Assembly: GCF_014203595.1 (NCBI RefSeq) | Contig: NZ_JACHJK010000003.1 | Location: forward strand, 575,554-639,553 | DNA: 64,000 bases | DNA from: Streptomyces echinatus | GTDB taxonomy: Bacteria; Actinomycetota; Actinomycetes; Streptomycetales; Streptomycetaceae | Direction of reading: 5' to 3' | Part shown: piece by piece, positions 43,507 through 52,366 of the stretch | Numbering within the stretch: position 1 is the first letter of the stretch | How the letters are laid out: the number at the start of each line of letters is the position of its first letter | Notes under the pieces: model-generated | Seen by the model: only the letters and a program-made list of their open reading frames with translations | What the model was told of the DNA's origin: nothing | Databases searched by the model: none | Program-made: the position numbers and the translations under genes

Positions 43507-44214
43507 TCAGAAGTCGTACGGCTTTGCGGTGTTCCAGTTCAGCACATCGGCCTCGTTCCAGCTGAACTGCGGCTTCTGGCCCTTGAGGTCGACCGAGTAG
43601 AAGGGGCCGGTGCGACCGTCCGCACCACGCAGCGCGAGGGCGAACGACTGCGCCGTGTGGTTCTTGGAGCCGTAGTCGAAGAGGTTCACCGCGCTGTATA
43701 CCTTGTCTCCGGGTCGGAGCGTGATGTGCTTGTCGCCGCCCGGGTTGTCCTTCTTCGAGTGCGGCAGTGCGGCGCCGTCGACGTCGCCGAGCTTCACGGC
43801 CGGGTACGAGGTGACCCAGCACGGCTTGGTGCCCTCGTTCGACGCGGTGATCAGCAGGTGGTCGCCCTGCTGACCGGCGAACCGGTGCACCGCAGTGAGC
43901 AGCATCTCGTCTCCGCGGCACTGCTGGGCGTCGGCCGTCGTGCTCGCATTCGCGCCATCGCCCGTCCCTCCCGAGGCGGTCGCCGAGCGCTTCCCCTCCT
44001 TGGTGTCACCACCGCTGTCGGCCTGCTTCCCGCTGCTCTTGCCGTCCCCGTGAGACACGGACAGGCTCTGCGCGGTATCGGCGACGCGGTCGCCGCCCGC
44101 CGCCTTCGAGTCGTCGTCGGTGCCGCCGCAGGCGGTCAGGCCCAGCGCCAGCGCGGCCGTGACGGCGGCCAGGGCGGCGGAACGGGCGGTACGGCGGGCA
44201 CGTAACGTGGTCAT
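43507..44214 (-). CDS. DUF4232-type lipoprotein
   Basis: 235 residues. Signal and lipobox AALALGLTACGG, then a ~75-residue Ser/Gly/Lys-rich linker, then the DUF4232-like domain: QCRGDEMLLTAVHRF, HLLITASNEGTKPCWVTSYP, ITLRPGDKVYSAVNLF, and an end NTAKPYDF. GGGAG lies ~8 bases before the ATG. Probably displayed on the membrane surface; function unknown. Confidence 0.82.
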   Translation of the reverse strand: MTTLRARRTARSAALAAVTAALALGLTACGGTDDDSKAAGGDRVADTAQSLSVSHGDGKSSGKQADSGGDTKEGKRSATASGGTGDGANASTTADAQQCRGDEMLLTAVHRFAGQQGDHLLITASNEGTKPCWVTSYPAVKLGDVDGAALPHSKKDNPGGDKHITLRPGDKVYSAVNLFDYGSKNHTAQSFALALRGADGRTGPFYSVDLKGQKPQFSWNEADVLNWNTAKPYDF

Positions 44215-44591
44215 GATGAAGACTCCCTGAGGGTCCGTCGGGATGCGGCGCCTCCCCCTGTTTCTGTCGGGGCGACCGGCCGCATCGGCTGTTTCACTGC
44301 GCTCCATGAGATGGCGCTGCGGTGGGAGTTGTTCCCCCGGGTTTGTCCGCATTCGGTAACAGGGCAACCGCGCGCAGCCGCACCAGTGGTGACACCGTGT
44401 CCGTCGGATTTGCGGTACTTCCGGCCGCTGCGGCTCAGGGAAGGGCATCGGGTGCTTCCACCGCCCGCGCCAGGACAAGAGCCCGGCGATGCCATTGCCG
44501 ACAGAGCGGTGGCCGGCGGCATGGAATGAATATGGCCTGCTGATGCCCGAACAGCGGGTCCGGGTCGGCGGGACTATGACGGTACGGCGCC
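44215..44591. other. Intergenic region
   Basis: 377 bases between two reverse-strand lipoprotein genes. Short frames only; no gene, repeat or clear operator seen beyond the DUF4232 gene's ribosome binding site. Confidence 0.5.
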
Positions 44592-45149
44592 TCAAGGCCT
44601 CCGCACTCGGAGGCGTTCACGGGCGTTCTGGGCCCGCGAGACTGTGCGGCCAGCGGGCTGGTGCCCGACCGTGATCGCCCACCGGACCGTGGACGGTGCG
44701 GTCACGCTCACCGATCCCTGCTCTCGCGCGTCCTTCAGGTCCAGCTGGTTGTATGCGCTGCTGACTTCTCCGGCGACGCATTCGAGAGGAAGGCTCAGTC
44801 CGACCGGTTTGACCTCGACGGTCAGCTTGCCGTCGCCCAGGCAGTTCACCAGGACGGCAAGCGGGCCGCTTTTGAGGCCCCCTTTGACGTCCATCTCCCG
44901 GTTGCCGCTGGCGTTCACGGCCTGAGCGACGACTTCGCCCTCCAAAAGGGCCGGTGCCTTGGTCACTGTTGCACCGGGGATGTGTTCGGCGCGGCCATCG
45001 GACGGTGCGTGCGCCGATGAAGACGAGGTGCGAGGTGAGCTCTTGTGCCTGGCGTCGGACGGGTGACCGTCAACGCTGCTGCAGCCGGCAGCGAGAAGTG
45101 TCACGGGAATCAAAGCGGTCGCAGATGCGCGCAGACTCAGTTTTCCCAC
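44592..45149 (-). CDS. Small lipoprotein
   Basis: 185 residues from a GTG. Signal VGKLSLRASATALIPVTLLA and lipobox LLAAGCSS, then a Ser/Thr-rich spacer and a compact beta domain (EVVAQAVNASGNREMDVKGG, LAVLVNCLGDGKLTVEVKPV, LSLPLECVAGEVSSAYNQLD) with a Cys pair. On the reverse strand TAGGCT ends 7 bases before the GTG, so the mRNA is likely leaderless. Unknown function. Confidence 0.75.
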   Translation of the reverse strand: MGKLSLRASATALIPVTLLAAGCSSVDGHPSDARHKSSPRTSSSSAHAPSDGRAEHIPGATVTKAPALLEGEVVAQAVNASGNREMDVKGGLKSGPLAVLVNCLGDGKLTVEVKPVGLSLPLECVAGEVSSAYNQLDLKDAREQGSVSVTAPSTVRWAITVGHQPAGRTVSRAQNARERLRVRRP

Positions 45150-45261
45150 GGGTACCAGCCTACGCGGAAGGGCGAGTAGCTGGTCACGGTGTGCGCTGGT
45201 GGGGTGGTGCGGCCGGCGTGATGCCGCCGCCTTTCGGCGGCGTCGGGCCCAGTCGATGTGC

Positions 45262-45357
45262 CCTCCTGTCCGAGTGCGGCCAGGACCTTGCTCGCCGCGG
45301 CCGTGGCCACCCCCCACCGCTGCGTGATGGCCCTGGTCGAGGGCCCGGTGTCGGCTT
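45262..45357 (-). pseudogene. GntR-type helix-turn-helix scrap
   Basis: Reverse frame reads GPSTRAITQRWGVATAAASK then VLAALGQEG, close to the GntR wing-helix pattern (PSTRALARRWGVA..T..RAL..L...G). The flanks are Pro/Arg-rich and do not continue a regulator, and no effector domain is present. A relic of a GntR regulator; the rest of 45150-45459 has no gene. Confidence 0.45.
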
Positions 45358-45459
45358 CGTGCTCAGGGTGTCGCGGTGGGATGCGACGGTCCGTGGAGTT
45401 GGGGCTGGATGGGGAGCCGGTGTCGTGGCCGGGACGGTCGGCTGGAAGACTGGACGCCT

Positions 45460-45987
45460 GTGACACATTCTGATCTCGCTCGCCGTATCCATGCCGCCTC
45501 TCATCTGACCGGGCAGTTCACACTCCGGTCCGGACGTACTGCCACGGAGTACTTCGACAAGTACCGGTTCGAGGGCGACCCTGCCCTGCTGGACGAGATC
45601 GCCCAGAGGATGGTCCCGCTGGTGCCCCCTGGCACCGAGGTGCTGGCCGGTCTGGAGATGGGCGGTATCCCGGTGGTGACCGCGCTCGGCCGGCACACGG
45701 GTCTGCCCTGTGCGTTCGTGCGCAAGCAGGCCAAGCCGTATGGCACCTGCCGTCTCGCCGAAGGCGCCGACGTCGAAGGACGCCGGGTGCTCGTCGTCGA
45801 GGACGTGGTCACCAGCGGCGGACAGATCGTGCTGTCGACCGCGGACTTGCGTGCCCTGGGCGCCCAGGTGCAGGAGGCTCTGTGCGTGATTGACCGTGAG
45901 CAGGGCGGTGCCGATGCTCTCGCCGCCGAGGGCATCGGTCTGTTGTCGCTGCTGACGGCCGACGACTTGCGGGCCGCTGCCGCCTGA
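45460..45987 (+). CDS. pyrE: Orotate phosphoribosyltransferase-like protein
   Basis: 175 residues from a GTG. FTLRSGRTATEYFDKYRFEG is the substrate-side region of OPRT; VLAGLEMGGIPVVTALGRHT, FVRKQAKPYGTCRLAEGADV and the PRPP loop VLVVEDVVTSGGQIVLST are all intact. OPRT makes OMP from orotate and PRPP in pyrimidine synthesis. It stands outside a pyrimidine operon, so it may be a paralogue with another base as substrate. Confidence 0.85.
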   Translation: MTHSDLARRIHAASHLTGQFTLRSGRTATEYFDKYRFEGDPALLDEIAQRMVPLVPPGTEVLAGLEMGGIPVVTALGRHTGLPCAFVRKQAKPYGTCRLAEGADVEGRRVLVVEDVVTSGGQIVLSTADLRALGAQVQEALCVIDREQGGADALAAEGIGLLSLLTADDLRAAAA

Positions 45988-46334
45988 TCGACGGGGTCGG
46001 CGGTGGCTCCGTCGCGTGCGTCTCGGTGATGGCGAGGCGGGTGAAGGATTCGTCGGCGATGCCCTTCTCCTCGGTGAAGGCGGCGGTGACGGGCTGCCGG
46101 ACGCTGTCGTCGACCGAGCGGGGCAGGCCGCGGCTGGAGCCGACTGGCCGATCAGCTGGCAACGCCGACGGCCGCACCACCGCCTCGCCTCGATCCGCCG
46201 CCGCCGTGTCGTGCGATGTCGGCGCCGTCCGGGTGGTCCGCCGCCCGGCGCGGTGACCGCGCAACCTGCCACGCGTTGGGAATCCGGGGCCGCACGGCAC
46301 CCGAGGAGCACAAGGACAAGGGCAGGTGACCTGA
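45988..46334. other. Intergenic region with possible gene scrap
   Basis: 347 bases. The reverse strand reads VTAAFTEEKGIADESFTRLA then ITETHATEPPP near 46005-46095, which looks like the end of a lost protein. Nothing else supported. Confidence 0.35.
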
Positions 46335-47408
46335 GTGGCGGATGTCGTGGACGGGTTCGCCGCGCGAGTGCGGCAGCTCGCAGCGCCGGGCGCGGCGGCC
46401 GGGCCCGCGTCACGCGAGGTACGGGCCGTATGGGGGCAGATGTGGGACCAGGCGGGCGAGGTAGCCCGCCTCGCGTTCGAGGAGAGGCGTGAGGATGCGC
46501 TGCTGGGTGCGCACCAGGCGCTGACATGGCTGTACGACCAGCATCTCCTCACTCCCGACCAGGGGCCGGTGGACGGCCAGTTTCATCCGGGGGTGGTCGG
46601 TGTGCAGCAGATACTGGAGGAGAGCTGGGAACGGGCGGAGCAGACCCGGACTCCCTGGCGTGCCGACCAGGTGCCCGTCGAGCCTGAACGATTCATCGCG
46701 TGGCTGCAGGAGCTGGTCGCCGGGCATGCGGTGTGCGGGCATCCGCTGTTCGACTTCCTGGGCGAACGCGCCGGCCGCGAGCAGGTGCTGCGCTATATGG
46801 AGCTGGACGGGCCGCTCAACGTCCGGTTCTACGAGGTTCTGCTGATGGCGATGGTCGGCGCGCGGGGGCCGATGCGACAGGAGTTGCTGCGCAACCTGGT
46901 CGACGAGACCGGGGACGGCGACGAGAGGCGCGGGCACGCGAACCTGTGCCGGGCCGGACTGGAAGCGTTCGGGCTCTCCTACGACCCGGCGTCGACCGCG
47001 GAGCTCCACGGCTGGCAGGGCCTGGCCGGGTACAACCATGTGGTCGGCGTGACCCTGCGCCGCCGCCACCACTACCGGATGATCGGCACTCTGGCCGTCA
47101 CCGAGGTCATGGACCCGCCCAACTACACCAAGCTGCTGGCCGGCTGCACCCGTCTCGGCCTGGCCACCCCCGCCGACAGCAGCCCGGACACGGCCCGGCA
47201 GCACTGGGACGGCCCGCTGGCCTTCTACGCTGTCCACATCGTCCAGGAATCCGGGCACGCCAACGGCTGGACGGACAACGTCGTCCTCCCCCAGCTGACC
47301 GAACATCCCACGGCCGCGCACGAGATCGCGCTCGGAGCGATCGGTCGGCTCAACACCGCCGCCGACTACTTCGACCACCTCCTCGCCGAATTCACCGCCC
47401 AGACCTGA
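46335..47408 (+). CDS. Haem-oxygenase-like (iron-containing redox enzyme) family protein
   Basis: 357 residues from a GTG with AGGTGA upstream. The C-terminal ~230 residues match haem-oxygenase-like diiron proteins: LNVRFYEVLLMAMVGARGPM, LLRNLVDETGDGDERRGHAN and YAVHIVQESGHANGWTDNVV supply Glu, Asp and His ligands in the expected order. Family members include N-oxygenases and desaturases of specialised metabolism (for example UndA, BesC, SznF). The first ~90 residues are helical and unassigned. No biosynthetic partner is adjacent. Confidence 0.78.
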   Translation: MADVVDGFAARVRQLAAPGAAAGPASREVRAVWGQMWDQAGEVARLAFEERREDALLGAHQALTWLYDQHLLTPDQGPVDGQFHPGVVGVQQILEESWERAEQTRTPWRADQVPVEPERFIAWLQELVAGHAVCGHPLFDFLGERAGREQVLRYMELDGPLNVRFYEVLLMAMVGARGPMRQELLRNLVDETGDGDERRGHANLCRAGLEAFGLSYDPASTAELHGWQGLAGYNHVVGVTLRRRHHYRMIGTLAVTEVMDPPNYTKLLAGCTRLGLATPADSSPDTARQHWDGPLAFYAVHIVQESGHANGWTDNVVLPQLTEHPTAAHEIALGAIGRLNTAADYFDHLLAEFTAQT

Positions 47409-47541
47409 ACGGCGACACACGGCCGGCGTCCGGGCAGCGCGCGCTCTTCGGTCCGCCCGCGTGCACGACCGCGGGATGGCTGCCCGCTGTCCTGCCGCCC
47501 CACCCACGGAAGACGGCTGGGGTTCCAGTAGCGTCACCTCC

Positions 47542-48111
47542 ATGAGCGCCCTCGATACCCTCGTCCGCCTCTGCCCGCCGTGCGCGGATCCGCCGCCGCC
47601 CGAGGTGGACTGGGCGCAGGCCGAGCGCGCCCTGGGTACGGCTCTGCCCGCCGATTACAAGCGGCTCGTCGAGACGTACGGCGATGGCATCTTCGACGAC
47701 ACCATCTGGCTGCTCGTTCCCGGCTCCGCCTACGCCGACTGCGATCTGCACGCGCAGGCGGCGGAGCGCGCGGAGATCCTGGCGGACCTGTGGGAAATGG
47801 GCGAGGAGAAGCCCGCCGGCCTGCTGGAGGCTGGGGCGCGTGTTCTGCCGTGGGCGTTCGAGGAGGGTACGGGGGCGTTCTTGTACTGGCTGGCGCGGCC
47901 CGGTCAGGAGCCCGACGAGTGGACCGTGCTCTACAACGAGGGTCGTGGCCCGCTGTGGGAGCACCACGACATGGGGTGCTCGGCCTTCCTGCTCGCGGTG
48001 CTTGCAGGGACAGCGGAGACGGAGTACTTCGGCTACCTCTACGAGGTCCTGAAGCCGACAGAGCACCGCTTCCTGACGGCCGACCAGACCCTCGGAGAGT
48101 CCCGGCGCTGA
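47542..48111 (+). CDS. SMI1/KNR4 (SUKH) family protein
   Basis: 189 residues. EVDWAQAERALGTALPADYK then RLVETYGDGIFDDTIWLLVP is the start of SUKH-type proteins; later NRGR..W-type contact residues appear as YNEGRGPLWEHHDMGCSAFL. Many SUKH proteins are immunity proteins for polymorphic toxins, but no toxin gene lies next to it. TAGCGT ends 7 bases before the ATG, no Shine-Dalgarno sequence: probably leaderless. Confidence 0.82.
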   Translation: MSALDTLVRLCPPCADPPPPEVDWAQAERALGTALPADYKRLVETYGDGIFDDTIWLLVPGSAYADCDLHAQAAERAEILADLWEMGEEKPAGLLEAGARVLPWAFEEGTGAFLYWLARPGQEPDEWTVLYNEGRGPLWEHHDMGCSAFLLAVLAGTAETEYFGYLYEVLKPTEHRFLTADQTLGESRR

Positions 48112-48250
48112 CGCCGGCCGGCGACGCCGGATTGTCCTACCGCACCCGGAGGCGGGGAAACGTTCCTGGAGTGAAGCGAGCGGGCCGGTCGGGTGAGGAA
48201 CGGCGCGCGCGGCGCTTCCGGCAGAGCTCGTCGGCGCTACAACGCTGCCT

Positions 48251-48958
48251 GTGAACTTGACCATGCGGACCATGCGGCACACGTACCGGGCGATCGCCCT
48301 CGCTTCCCTCGCGCTGCTCCCTCCGGCGGCGGCTGCGCCGGCGCTGGCCGCCCGCGCGGCATCCACGCCCGATCCGATCGTCTTCGTACACGGCTGGAAC
48401 AGCGACGGCTCGACATGGAACACCATGGCCGAGCGCTTCCGCGCCGACGGCTGGCCGGCCGGCCGCCTCCACCGGTGGAGCTACCCCACCAGCCAGTCCA
48501 ACGCGACGACCGCCATCCAGCTGGCTCAGGAGATCGACCACGTACTGGCCGCCACCGGCGCCTCCAAGGTCGACCTCGTCACCCACTCCATGGGCGGCCT
48601 CTCTTCCCGCTACTACCTCAAGAACATGGCAGGCGACGCCAAAGTCGACGCGTGGGTGTCCTTGGCGGGCCCCAACCACGGCACAGGCGCCGCCTACTTG
48701 TGCGGCGGGGCCTCGTGCACCGAGATGCGGCCCGGATCGGCCTTCCTCGACGCGCTCAACGCCGGAGACGAGACCCCCGGAACCACCCGCTACGCCACCT
48801 GGCGCTCCCCCTGCGACGGCATCGTCACACCCGCCGACACGGTGGCCCTCGCCGGGGCGCTCAACACCGAGACGGCATGCCTGCAACACACCGCCTTCCC
48901 CGCCGATGCGGCCGTCTACCGGGAGGTCAGGGACCATGTCGCGCCAGGAGCCGGGTAG
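48251..48958 (+). CDS. Secreted lipase (class 2 / LipA-like)
   Basis: 235 residues with a signal peptide (YRAIALASLALLPPAAAAPA). DPIVFVHGWNSDGSTW holds the oxyanion HG; DLVTHSMGGLSSRYYL is the nucleophile elbow (HSMGG). CDGIVTPADT carries the catalytic Asp and LQHTAFPADA the His. Two Cys pairs (LCGGASC, SPC/TAC) may form disulfides. It hydrolyses acyl esters outside the cell. Start is the GTG at 48251; ATG 48263 would also leave a good signal. Confidence 0.9.
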   Translation: MNLTMRTMRHTYRAIALASLALLPPAAAAPALAARAASTPDPIVFVHGWNSDGSTWNTMAERFRADGWPAGRLHRWSYPTSQSNATTAIQLAQEIDHVLAATGASKVDLVTHSMGGLSSRYYLKNMAGDAKVDAWVSLAGPNHGTGAAYLCGGASCTEMRPGSAFLDALNAGDETPGTTRYATWRSPCDGIVTPADTVALAGALNTETACLQHTAFPADAAVYREVRDHVAPGAG

Positions 48959-49183
48959 CCGGTCGTGACACGGGGATGCAGGAACACGGGGATATGGGGA
49001 CTCGTAGCGGCGTACCCGATCCACCGCCGCGCCCGCTCACCCCGCGCGACGAAGGAGTCATCGGGCGGGAACACCCTTTCTCGCCAGTACTCGCCGGTAA
49101 CGGTACGTGATCCGGCGGGTGCGGGCATGATCGCGGTTGTGTTCCGCGAAGAAATTCCCTGCTGCGTACGGTGGGAGATCCTG

Positions 49184-49450
49184 ATGCACGAACGGTTCAG
49201 CGACGTGTGGATCTGCAAAGACTTCGGCCGTGCGACCACCGGTGCGGATCCCGCCGAGCTGGGTCGGGCCGTCCTCGCCGCGTACCTGGCCGGCCGGTCC
49301 ACCCGGGGCGAAACGTTCCGCGTCGTCGTCCGCGCCGACGACGGCAGCCAGTCCGTCATCACTCCCGGCCAACTCCCGGCCCCCGGCTGGAAAGCCGATC
49401 CGGCCGTCTGCCAGGTACTGCCCGCATACCTCCGCAACGCCCTCGCCTAA
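49184..49450 (+). CDS. Small hypothetical protein
   Basis: 88 residues from an ATG with GGGAGA 6 bases upstream: MHERFSDVWICKDFGRATTG, RGETFRVVVRADDGSQSVIT, ending AVCQVLPAYLRNALA. Soluble, no signal. An in-frame ATG at 49127 would add 19 residues without a ribosome binding site. Unknown family. Confidence 0.6.
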   Translation: MHERFSDVWICKDFGRATTGADPAELGRAVLAAYLAGRSTRGETFRVVVRADDGSQSVITPGQLPAPGWKADPAVCQVLPAYLRNALA

Positions 49451-49662
49451 CCCCGGCAGCGCCACCGGCGCGGTCGGACGGCCCCTGGACGGCGGGTCAC
49501 GGACCGGCAGGGTGTCGGCGGCCTTGCGCTGAGAGGTGTTGCACAAGGCCATGTCGAAGGAACCTGGAGCGGGGCGGACCGAACCGTCGGTACGTTGTCC
49601 CTGAAGATCCGGTGATCCCAACCGGCTCATGACCGGCATGACTTGTAGGCAGGAGAAGGAAT

Positions 49663-50352
49663 TTGGCCAAGCGGATGGTAAGTGTGCTCGCTGCCGCGGT
49701 CGCCCTGGTGGGCGTGTTCGGCGGTTCGGCGGTGGCCGAGACGGGAGAGGGGTCCGGTGAGGCGCAGGCCGTCAAATCCTGTGCAAACGTGAAGTTGTCC
49801 GGTTCGCTGCCTGCGCCGCCCGCGGGGATGGCGGTTCAGCAGCAGGTCACCATCGGTGACGACTGCAAGCCGGAGCTGGGTCCGGTCCGATACGTGCCCG
49901 CCGGTACGGCCGCGAAGGCGGGCAAGGGAGCCCGTACGGGTGCCGCCGCTGCCGGAGCCCATCAACTGCGCACGTGGAACGAGATGTTCGACTGCTGCAA
50001 CATCCGCATGACCGGCCTCTACACCACGGCGACCTGGGACACCGCCTCGGACCACGTCGTCAACGCCGCCACCCAGGCCCGCCAGGAGTGGAACCGGGAG
50101 CCCTGGAACGCGGGGTGGTCGCTGCTGTCGTCGTCCAAGAAGGACGACTGCACGGCCGACTGCGCCGTCGTGAACTCCGAGGCACACGCCTCCTTCACGT
50201 ACGCCGGGATCTTCGACCCCTTCGGCACCGTGTACGCCAACACACACCACTCCTCTGTGCGGATCGACGCGGGCTCCGGTGCCGTGTGCCGTTTCGACGT
50301 GGAGCTGAAGCAGACCTTCATCGGATGGAACTGGCGGCGCGGCTGCGAGTGA
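49663..50352 (+). CDS. Secreted Cys-containing hypothetical protein
   Basis: 229 residues from a TTG directly after a very strong ribosome binding region (AGGAGAAGGAA). Signal peptide MVSVLAAAVALVGVFGGSAV. The mature part has a Pro/Ala linker and a C-terminal domain with Cys in pairs (EMFDCCNIRMTG, KDDCTADCAVV, CRFDVELKQTFIGWNWRRGC) that would be disulfide-bonded. Unknown family. Confidence 0.72.
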   Translation: MAKRMVSVLAAAVALVGVFGGSAVAETGEGSGEAQAVKSCANVKLSGSLPAPPAGMAVQQQVTIGDDCKPELGPVRYVPAGTAAKAGKGARTGAAAAGAHQLRTWNEMFDCCNIRMTGLYTTATWDTASDHVVNAATQARQEWNREPWNAGWSLLSSSKKDDCTADCAVVNSEAHASFTYAGIFDPFGTVYANTHHSSVRIDAGSGAVCRFDVELKQTFIGWNWRRGCE

Positions 50353-50735
50353 AGATGCGACGCACGGGCGACCGCCAGGCATGAGACGGCCGCCGGCCGG
50401 TGCCGGCCGGTCCGGGACTCCCCCTGACGGGGCGCCGCCTTCCGTCCTCCGCCGCCCCTCTCGGAACGCCGTCATACTGGCCCCTACTGGCCGCCCTGGT
50501 GGTCGCCGCGGCTGTCCTGCGTACTCCGCGCGGGACGACCAGCGGCGCCCCGGCCGCCGGTCACACCACCTCCCGGCCGGCCGAACAGAACACCACCTCG
50601 GCCCGGCATCGCGGACGAGCGACGGCCTCCTCCGTGGCATACCGCCAGGGTTTACGCCGGTGCGCTCTGCCGCGTGGGGATGACCGTGGGGTCCTCCGCC
50701 TGCCCGATGTGCCTTCGGCGAGCCTCACCTAGCTT
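50353..50735. other. Region upstream of the haloperoxidase fragment
   Basis: No supported gene. The N-terminal half of the haloperoxidase should lie here but is absent in all frames. Confidence 0.5.
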
Positions 50736-51329
50736 GTGGTGCGCACGACACAGTACTGCCGCACGGCCTGCACCGCCGCACCACCGACGCAACGCACGAC
50801 GTGCTACAAGCCGCCGGGGCAACTGCTCGACATCACGGCGCGGGTGTCGCGTGACCGGGGACTGACGTCGTACCAGAACGCCCGGCTGTTCGCGCTGGTC
50901 TCGGTCGCGATGGCGGACGCGGCCATCGCCGAGTGGGACGTCAAGTACCAGACGCCGATCGACCTCTGGCGTCCCGTCTCGGCGATCCGCGAGGGACTGA
51001 AGGACACCACGTGGAAGCCGCTGTCGGGCACGACACCGTGCTTCCCGGCCTGGGCCTCCGGTCACTCCGCGTTCGGTGCCGCATGGGCGGGGATCATGCG
51101 GCAGTACTTCAAGACGGACGACATCACCTTCACGGCCTCGACCGACGACCCGAAGTCCCCCGTGAGGACACGCACTTTCACGAGCTTCAGCCAGGCCGCG
51201 CGCGAGGAGGCGGACAGCAGGGTCTGGCTCGGCGTCCACTACCCGTGGGACGCGAGCGACGGTTCGGCGCTGGGTGAGAACGTCGCCATGTGGGTCTACA
51301 CGCACAAGATGAAGGCCGTGGGCTCGTAG
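50736..51329 (+). pseudogene. Vanadium-dependent haloperoxidase, C-terminal half only
   Basis: From a GTG the frame gives ~20 unrelated residues and then the PAP2/vanadate-binding half: MADAAIAEWDVKYQTPIDLW (Lys and RP motif), CFPAWASGHSAFGAAW (SGH with catalytic His), and ADSRVWLGVHYPWDASDG (Arg and the His that binds vanadate). The active-site residues are all present. Full enzymes are 400-550 residues with an N-terminal helical half that is missing here. Probably a truncated relic; a minimal PAP2-like enzyme is less likely. Confidence 0.7.
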
Positions 51330-51454
51330 GACGTCCGCGAGAACCGAACCCGGCGGTGCCCGCCTCCGCCACCGTGAGGCGGGCACCGCGACACCGTCCG
51401 GACGGTGCCCCGCGTCTCCGCCCCGGTGGCGGCCGTTCGCTCCACACCGGGAGC

Positions 51455-51724
51455 ATGAGCACGGACGACAGGAGCCTCCTGGCGGCAGGCCGGGTGGCGA
51501 CCAGGCTGCCGGCCCGGGATCTGGACCGTGCGCGGCGCTTCTGTGCCGAGCGGCTCGGGCTGCGGCCCGCCGAGGAAGCACCCGGTGGGCTGCTGCACCG
51601 GTGCGGGGGCGCGGAGTTCCAGGTCTTCCGGTCCGCAGGAGCCTCTGCCCGAGCTCGGGGCGCGTGGTTGCGGGACAGCGAAGGGAACATGCTGGGCATC
51701 GGCCGGCCGACCGACCTGAGATGA
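51455..51724 (+). CDS. VOC-family protein with internal deletion
   Basis: 89 residues. The beginning (GRVATRLPARDLDRARRFCA, PGGLLHRCGGAEFQVF) and end (GAWLRDSEGNMLGIGRPTDL) are typical of a ~130-residue Streptomyces VOC protein. The middle ~45 residues, normally containing the second half of the first beta-alpha-beta unit, are missing and the frame is kept at RSAGASARARG. The product would lack metal ligands and probably does not fold as a VOC domain; likely a relic. Confidence 0.6.
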   Translation: MSTDDRSLLAAGRVATRLPARDLDRARRFCAERLGLRPAEEAPGGLLHRCGGAEFQVFRSAGASARARGAWLRDSEGNMLGIGRPTDLR

Positions 51725-51777
51725 GCGCGGGATCTCATCTGCTGGGTCTTCTTATGAAACTCTCTATCATGGGGGCC

Positions 51778-52278
51778 ATGAAACGGACGTCGTTCGCCAA
51801 CTGGCCGTGCTCCATCGCGCGGACCCTTGAACTGCTGGGTGACCACTGGACACCGCTCGTCGTGCGGGAGGCGTTCTACGGCATCCGCCGCTTCGACGAC
51901 TTCCAGCGGGAACTGGGCATCGCGCGCAACACCCTGACCGACCGGCTGCACCGGCTGGTGGACGAGGGAGTGCTGCACAAGCGGCTCTACGAGAACGAAC
52001 CGCCCCGCTACGACTACGTCCTCACCGAGAAGGGACGCGACCTCTTCACCGTGCTGGCCGCGATGTCCCGGTGGGGCGACCGCTGGCTGGCCGGCGAGGA
52101 GGGCGTCCCGGTGGTGTTCCACCACGACGCGTGCGGCCATGACACCGCGGCCGAGGTGGTGTGCGCCGCCTGCCGCAGGCCCCTCGTGGCCGAGGAGACG
52201 TCGATGCGGATGGGACCCGGCTATCCCGAGCGGCTGGGGCGCCGGCCGGATGTGCGGCGCAGGTTCGGTACGGACTGA
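51778..52278 (+). CDS. HxlR-family transcriptional regulator
   Basis: 166 residues. NWPCSIARTLELLGDHWTPL is the HxlR signature with its Cys; ELGIARNTLTDRLHRLVDEG is the recognition helix and RYDYVLTEKGRDLF the wing. A C-terminal Cys-rich tail (DACGH, VVCAACRRP) may bind zinc. TATCAT ends 7 bases before the ATG, so it is probably leaderless. The next two genes (SRPBCC and LLM) run the same way and share a YATGAARC-like element upstream. Confidence 0.9.
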   Translation: MKRTSFANWPCSIARTLELLGDHWTPLVVREAFYGIRRFDDFQRELGIARNTLTDRLHRLVDEGVLHKRLYENEPPRYDYVLTEKGRDLFTVLAAMSRWGDRWLAGEEGVPVVFHHDACGHDTAAEVVCAACRRPLVAEETSMRMGPGYPERLGRRPDVRRRFGTD

Positions 52279-52366
52279 TCGCGGCCGCCAGCACCGCTCT
52301 TGACAGCTAAGTCTCATGAAGCAACCCTAATGGCCACACCCGTTGACGGCGAGGAGGCTGACGGAC

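Noticed and set aside
48137..49024. Reverse ORF of 295 codons opposite the lipase
   Set aside because: Shadow of a gene with signal peptide and complete catalytic triad.
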